Below, piece by piece: positions 6,980 to 10,318 of a stretch of 10,318 nt of DNA (position 1 is its first letter; each line of letters begins with the position of its first letter). Both the position numbers and the translations under genes were made by a program. The stretch spans positions 1-10,318 of the forward strand of contig DASZNJ010000436.1 in assembly GCA_035551575.1 (NCBI GenBank), given 5' to 3'. The notes beneath the pieces are model-generated. The model made no database searches and was not told where the DNA came from. It saw only the letters and a list, made by a program, of their open reading frames with translations. This DNA comes from JABFXC01 sp035551575 (lineage in GTDB: Bacteria; Gemmatimonadota; Gemmatimonadetes; Gemmatimonadales; Gemmatimonadaceae).

Positions 6980-6985
6980 TACAAT
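6980..6985 (+). promoter_or_regulatory. -10-like hexamer of the LD-carboxypeptidase operon, probable leaderless promoter
   Basis: TACAAT sits 7 nt before the ATG at 6993, so the predicted first transcribed base falls on or beside the A of ATG. The hexamer at the expected -35 position is weak (TTCCGC). No Shine-Dalgarno sequence lies between hexamer and ATG. Confidence 0.45.
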
Positions 6986-6992
6986 CTCCGGG

Positions 6993-7979
6993 ATGCCACC
7001 GCTCTCGTCGGGCGACCCGCTCCCACCCCTGCTTCGCCCGGCGCCGCTCGCCAGGGGCGACCTGATCGGGGTCGTCGCGCCCTCCTACTCGCCGCGCCCC
7101 GGATGGTTGCGTCGCGGCTGTCACGCCCTCGAACGCGCAGGCTATCGCGTCGTCCTCGACCAGGAGATCCTCACCCAGCGGCGCTTCAACGTCGCCGAGG
7201 ACGAGCGCCGCGCGGAGAACTTCATGGGGATGTGGCTCAACCCGGAAGTGAAGGCGGTGATCGGCGGCACCGGGGGCTATGGCGCGGTGCGGATGCTCCC
7301 CCACCTCGAGCCCGAGATCTTCCGCCGCAATCCCAAGATCTTCGTCGGCTATTCCGACGTCACCGCGCTCCACCTCTGGCTCATGCGCCGCGCCGGCCTC
7401 CGAGTCTTCCATGGGCCCACCGTCGACGACCTGATTCCGAGCTCGCGCGACCCGACGATGGCGTCGCTGCTCGCCTGCATGACGAACCCGCGCCCCACGA
7501 CGCGCATCGGCCGCGAGATGGCGCGCTCGGTCCGCCCCGGCCGCGCTACCGGACGCCTCGTCGGCGGCAACCTCGCGCTCGTGCAGCAGACGATCGGCAC
7601 TCCGTACGAGATCGACACGCGCGACTCGATCCTCTTCCTCGAAGAGACACGCGACCCGATGTCGTACGTCGACGAACGGCTCGTGCACCTCCGCGCCGCC
7701 GGTCTCCTCCGCGGGGTGCGCGGCATCGTCCTCGGCCAGTTCTCCCTCGACCGATCGGAGGAGGAGGAGTTCGAGAATTTCCTCCTCGACCTCGTGGCCG
7801 ATCTCGGCATTCCGATCATCACCGACTTCCCCGCGGGCCACGAGGTCCCCAACCTGACGCTCCCCATCGGCACCGAAGTCGAGCTGGTCGCGGAGGACCA
7901 GACGGGGTGGCTGGTCTACAAGGAAGATGCGCTCGCCTCGGCGGGCGCCGGCGAAAACAGCGAAGAGGGCGCGAAATGA
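6993..7979 (+). CDS. Murein tetrapeptide LD-carboxypeptidase (peptidase family S66)
   Basis: LdcA-type enzymes remove the terminal D-Ala from muropeptide tetrapeptides during cell-wall recycling in the cytoplasm. The 328-residue product has the S66 features in order: GDLIGVVAPSYSP at the N-terminus, GGTGGYGAVRMLP (91-103), the nucleophile elbow VGYSDVTALH with Ser121, LVGGNLALVQQTIGTPYE (189-206), LFLEETRDPMSYVDERLV carrying the catalytic Glu (E217 or E218), GIVLGQF, and FPAGHEVPNLTLPIG with His283. The full Ser-Glu-His triad is therefore present and the length is normal. No signal peptide is seen. The frame is open further upstream from a GTG at 6906, but homology begins just after the ATG at 6993, which also has a well-placed -10 hexamer. 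Its stop overlaps the start of the deacylase gene (ATGA), so the two form an operon. Confidence 0.93.
   Translation: MPPLSSGDPLPPLLRPAPLARGDLIGVVAPSYSPRPGWLRRGCHALERAGYRVVLDQEILTQRRFNVAEDERRAENFMGMWLNPEVKAVIGGTGGYGAVRMLPHLEPEIFRRNPKIFVGYSDVTALHLWLMRRAGLRVFHGPTVDDLIPSSRDPTMASLLACMTNPRPTTRIGREMARSVRPGRATGRLVGGNLALVQQTIGTPYEIDTRDSILFLEETRDPMSYVDERLVHLRAAGLLRGVRGIVLGQFSLDRSEEEEFENFLLDLVADLGIPIITDFPAGHEVPNLTLPIGTEVELVAEDQTGWLVYKEDALASAGAGENSEEGAK
7963..7969 (+). promoter_or_regulatory. Ribosome-binding site of the deacylase gene
   Basis: AAGAGGG ends 6 nt before the ATG at 7976, inside the last codons of the LD-carboxypeptidase gene. It fixes the deacylase start although its frame is open for about 290 codons further upstream. 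Confidence 0.6.
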
Positions 7980-9658
7980 GCCCGACGCGGCGCGGCTTCA
8001 TCGCGGCGGCGGGTGCCGCGCTCGCGGCGGGGGCGTGCGCGCCCGCGCTGAGGCTCGCGTCGCGGAAGAAGCACGACCTCGTGATTCGCGGCGGAACGGT
8101 CTTCGATGGAACGGGCGCGCCGGGGGTCGAAGCGGACGTCGCCATCTCCGGCGGGATCGTCACCGGCGTCGGCCGCGACATCGCCGGCGTGGGGCGCGAC
8201 GAGGTCGACGCCCGCGGGAACGCGGTCGCTCCCGGCTTTGTCGACGTCCACTCGCATGGCGACGAGTCGCTGTTCGACGACCCGCGCTCCGAGTCGGTGA
8301 TCCGCCAGGGGGTGACGACGATCGTCGTCGGCCAGGACGGCAGCTCGCGCGCCCCGTCGCGCCGCCCGGTCACCGCGGCGGCGATGGTCCGCGGCGCGTT
8401 AGGCACGAGCGGCGCGTTCGAGTCGATGCACGAGCTCTTTCGCGCCGTCAACAACCTGCCGCCGGCGGTGAACGTCGCGTCGATGGTCGGCCTGGGGACG
8501 ATTCGCGGGCTCGTCGTCGGCGAGGACGACCGGCCGGCGACGCCGGGCGAGCTGCGCCAGATGCGTGCGCTCGTCGAGGGCGCGCTGGCCGACGGGGCCT
8601 GTGGCGCCTCGACCGGCCTCGAATACGCGCCGGGCTCCTTCGCCAGCCGCGCCGAGCTGATCGACCTCTGCCGCCCCCTCGCCCCCCGCGGGCTGCCGTA
8701 CGCGACGCACATGCGGAACGAGGACGACACCCTCATCGAGGCTGTTGATGAAGCGGTGGCGATCGCGCGGGGTGCCGGCTGTCCGCTCCAGATCTCGCAC
8801 CTCAAGACCTCCGGCCCGCGCAACTGGCACAAGATCGGCGACGCGTTAGGCAGGATCGACGCCGCGAAGGCAGCGGGGCTGGACGTCGCCTTCGACCGCT
8901 ACCCCTACGTCGCCTACCAGACCGGGCTCACCAACCTCTTCCCGATCTGGGCGCTCGACGGCGGCACCGGCGCCTTCCTCGACCGCCTCGCCGCCCCCGA
9001 TAGCGCCGGCCGGATCCGCGCTGCGACGTTGGGCAAGGTCGAGAAGCTGGCCGGGTGGAACAGCGTCATGATCTCCGGCGTCGCCAATCCCGCTGACCGC
9101 GGCGCCGAGGGGCAGCGGCTCGGCGACTACGCGGCGAAGCTCGGCGAGGATCCGTACGCACTCGCCGTCGCGCTCCTCCAGCGGAGCCGTACCGACGTCG
9201 GCACCGTCGTCTTCGCGATGAGCGAGGAGAACCTCCAGCGCTTCCTCGCCCACCCGTCAGGCATGGTCTGCAGCGACGGCGGCGCCTTCGCGCTCGAGGG
9301 CCCCGCCCGCCGCGGCCACCCCCACCCGCGCGGGCTCGGCTCCTTCCCGCGCGTCCTCGGGCGCTACGTCCGCGAGACGAAGACCCTCTCGCTCGAGTCG
9401 GCGATCCACAAGCTGAGCGGCTTCGCCGCCTCGCGGCTCGGCCTCGCCGATCGCGGCCGTCTCGCCCCGCGAATGGCCGCCGACGTCGTCGTCTTCGACC
9501 CGGCCACCGTCGCCGACCGCGCGACTTTCGCCGAGCCGTTCCAATATCCCCGGGGCATCGACATCGTGGTCGTCAACGGCGCGGTCGCGCTCCGCGACGG
9601 GCAGCGCTCGGGGGCGCGCCGGGGGCGCGCGCTGCGCCCGTCGGGTGTCACTCTCTAG
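7976..9658 (+). CDS. Exported N-acyl-D-amino-acid deacylase / D-aminoacylase (amidohydrolase superfamily)
   Basis: The family hydrolyses N-acyl-D-amino acids to D-amino acid and carboxylate at a zinc site. The 560-residue protein starts with a twin-arginine signal (TRRGFIAAAGAALAAGACAP); Cys21 could be lipidated, so envelope location is likely. The mature part begins DLVIRGGTVFDGTGAPG, then shows the metal motif VDVHSHGD (H92, H94), STGLEYAPG (212-220), THMRNED (H245), QISHLK (H275), VCSDGGAF (D434) and HPHPRGLGSFPRVLGRYVRE (448-467). In well-studied D-aminoacylases a zinc-bridging Cys lies in a GNCG motif; here the matching stretch is GQDGSS with Asp121. That form probably marks a different deacylase subfamily. 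The gene overlaps the LD-carboxypeptidase gene by 4 nt and has a good Shine-Dalgarno sequence, so co-translation fits a role with wall-derived D-amino acids. The exact substrate is unknown. Confidence 0.92.
   Translation: MSPTRRGFIAAAGAALAAGACAPALRLASRKKHDLVIRGGTVFDGTGAPGVEADVAISGGIVTGVGRDIAGVGRDEVDARGNAVAPGFVDVHSHGDESLFDDPRSESVIRQGVTTIVVGQDGSSRAPSRRPVTAAAMVRGALGTSGAFESMHELFRAVNNLPPAVNVASMVGLGTIRGLVVGEDDRPATPGELRQMRALVEGALADGACGASTGLEYAPGSFASRAELIDLCRPLAPRGLPYATHMRNEDDTLIEAVDEAVAIARGAGCPLQISHLKTSGPRNWHKIGDALGRIDAAKAAGLDVAFDRYPYVAYQTGLTNLFPIWALDGGTGAFLDRLAAPDSAGRIRAATLGKVEKLAGWNSVMISGVANPADRGAEGQRLGDYAAKLGEDPYALAVALLQRSRTDVGTVVFAMSEENLQRFLAHPSGMVCSDGGAFALEGPARRGHPHPRGLGSFPRVLGRYVRETKTLSLESAIHKLSGFAASRLGLADRGRLAPRMAADVVVFDPATVADRATFAEPFQYPRGIDIVVVNGAVALRDGQRSGARRGRALRPSGVTL
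8397..8404 (+). repeat. CGTTAGGC octamer site 4
   Basis: This lies on the sense strand in the deacylase gene, giving Leu142-Gly143 as TTA-GGC. Confidence 0.6.
8844..8851 (+). repeat. CGTTAGGC octamer site 5
   Basis: This is the second copy in the deacylase gene, sense strand, encoding Leu291-Gly292 as TTA-GGC and followed by a rare AGG arginine codon. Confidence 0.6.
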
Positions 9659-9674
9659 TCCCGCGACTTTCGCC

Positions 9675-9678
9675 GAGG
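9675..9678 (+). promoter_or_regulatory. Possible ribosome-binding site of the small membrane protein
   Basis: GAGG lies 9 nt before the ATG at 9688, in the 29-bp gap after the deacylase stop. It is weak but in a usable position. Confidence 0.4.
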
Positions 9679-9687
9679 CAACGCGAC

Positions 9688-9918
9688 ATGGCCAACGAGC
9701 CTCCCTACTCCGGCCCGATCGACGGATACGCGGCGCCGCAACCGCGACCGACCGTCGTCCAGCGCAGCGTCAACGTCGCCAAGGCGGGGGTCGGGTTCGG
9801 GACCGCGCTCGCCATCACGATCTCGTGGAGCATCAACCACTCGATCATCTGGGCGATCATCCACGGATTCTTCTCGTGGGCGTACGTGGTGTACTATGCC
9901 CTGATCGTCGGCCGTTAG
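9688..9918 (+). CDS. Small membrane protein of 76 residues, function unknown
   Basis: Residues 1-32 are polar and proline-rich (MANEPPYSGP...QPRPTVVQRS). The rest is hydrophobic, forming either one long span or a helical hairpin: about 34-47 (VGFGTALAITISW) and 53-74 (IIWAIIHGFFSWAYVVYYALIV), joined by a polar turn at SINHS. The rich Trp/Tyr/His content of the second segment and the Pro-rich head look like a genuine small membrane protein of the kind annotated 'hypothetical', not chance reading of GC-rich DNA. It follows the deacylase by 29 bp on the same strand, so it may be the last gene of that operon. Its stop codon lies inside a CGTTAGGC octamer, and the gene ends 9 bp from the convergent NTPase gene. 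I cannot assign a function. Confidence 0.75.
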   Translation: MANEPPYSGPIDGYAAPQPRPTVVQRSVNVAKAGVGFGTALAITISWSINHSIIWAIIHGFFSWAYVVYYALIVGR

Positions 9919-9920
9919 GC
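9913..9920 (+). repeat. CGTTAGGC octamer site 6, spanning a stop codon
   Basis: In the small membrane protein gene the octamer is read CGT-TAG, final Arg and stop. It is the only copy in a different reading phase, and it lies in the gap between convergent genes. Confidence 0.6.
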
Positions 9921-9927
9921 GGCGGCC

Positions 9928-10318
9928 CTAGCGCCAGTGCTCGGCGCCCAGCCAGGGGGCGAGCGCGTAGGTCACGAGTGACTCGTACGCGGCCTGGCGG
10001 TTGACCAGCCCGGCGGTGAAGACGCCGCTCGCGCCGGCGCCGTACTTGGTGCCCGTCGCCCCGACCAGCCGGTCCATCGCGTCGCCGAGCTCGAGCCCGT
10101 CGGCGATCATCGCGGCGATCGCCGGCGGGAGCGGCATCGCGAGCGAGCCGCCGGTGCCGGTCTGTCCGTCGCGGTCGACGACCACCGCCCAGGCGCACGT
10201 CCGCAGCGAACCGTCAGGCAGCGCGACCACCCCGCCCTCGATGCCGACGCCGAGCTCGGCGCCTGACGCGTCGCGCGCGCGCTCGGCCCGGGTGCGCGCG
10301 CCGCGGATCGTCTCGTCG
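9928..10318 (-). CDS. DUF84 / YjjX-type inosine/xanthosine triphosphatase, N-terminus missing
   Basis: I translated this frame from the right edge: 130 codons are visible, starting DETIRGARTRAERA. The true start lies outside the window, probably about 40-50 residues further out; the GTG at 10230 is internal. Family features seen are the N-terminal DETxxGARxRA helix, LGVGIEGGV with its conserved Glu, a central AWAVVVDRDGQTGTGGS strand-turn, LPPAIAAMIADGLELGDAMDRLVG, TKYGAGASGVFTAGLVNRQAAY, and a terminal SLVTYALAPWLG. This matches the DUF84 (YjjX) family, which hydrolyses non-canonical purine triphosphates such as ITP and XTP to clean the nucleotide pool. It converges on the small membrane protein gene with 9 bp between stops and no room for a separate terminator. 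Confidence 0.87.
   Translation of the reverse strand, partial: DETIRGARTRAERARDASGAELGVGIEGGVVALPDGSLRTCAWAVVVDRDGQTGTGGSLAMPLPPAIAAMIADGLELGDAMDRLVGATGTKYGAGASGVFTAGLVNRQAAYESLVTYALAPWLGAEHWR

Noticed and set aside
7103..7975. Upstream extension of the deacylase frame, which could be read as a fusion protein
   Set aside because: The extension is Arg/Pro-rich, overlaps the LD-carboxypeptidase in another frame, and a Shine-Dalgarno sequence plus a twin-arginine signal mark the true start at 7976.

Overview
The window is about 10.3 kb of very GC-rich bacterial DNA (roughly 70% by eye). It is densely packed with genes, with no mobile element, CRISPR array, tRNA or rRNA that I could see. The long-form IspH, exported Tat/lipoprotein-type enzymes and frequent lack of Shine-Dalgarno sequences suggest a Gram-negative-type, high-GC lineage. 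A recurrent CGTTAGGC octamer makes me think of Gemmatimonadota. That assignment is an impression, not something the window proves.

Layout, left to right. Positions 1-6842 are all minus strand. They hold a GT-C (PMT/ArnT-like) membrane glycosyltransferase running off the left edge (1-1212), a bidirectional-looking hairpin terminator (1244-1286), a transmembrane chemoreceptor with three HAMP repeats (1299-3101), and a small periplasmic PstS-like solute-binding protein (3224-3664). These are followed by a tightly overlapping trio in the order ispH -> mutarotase-fold protein -> SGNH-fold protein (6842 down to 3843). A divergent intergenic region (6843-6992) carries a -10-like hexamer 7-8 nt before each start codon. 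On the plus strand come an LD-carboxypeptidase (6993-7979), an overlapping exported N-acyl-D-amino-acid deacylase (7976-9658) and a 76-residue membrane protein (9688-9918). A DUF84/YjjX-type NTPase converges from the right edge (9928->10318).

How the genes fit together. The plus-strand pair looks like peptidoglycan or D-amino-acid salvage split between cytoplasm (LdcA) and envelope (deacylase). The binding protein and chemoreceptor look like a two-part sensor, with the binding protein first and the receptor after two intercistronic hairpins. The ispH trio joins an essential isoprenoid enzyme to two proteins of recognisable enzyme folds, both of which appear to lack key catalytic residues.

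The points most worth a second look are: (1) a polar CGTTAGGC motif, always on the sense strand, which accounts for five of the six TTA codons I could find; (2) the two adjacent apparent pseudo-enzymes coupled to ispH; (3) probable paired leaderless promoters; and (4) the binding-protein/poly-HAMP receptor pair. I did not find a clearly novel defence or mobile system.
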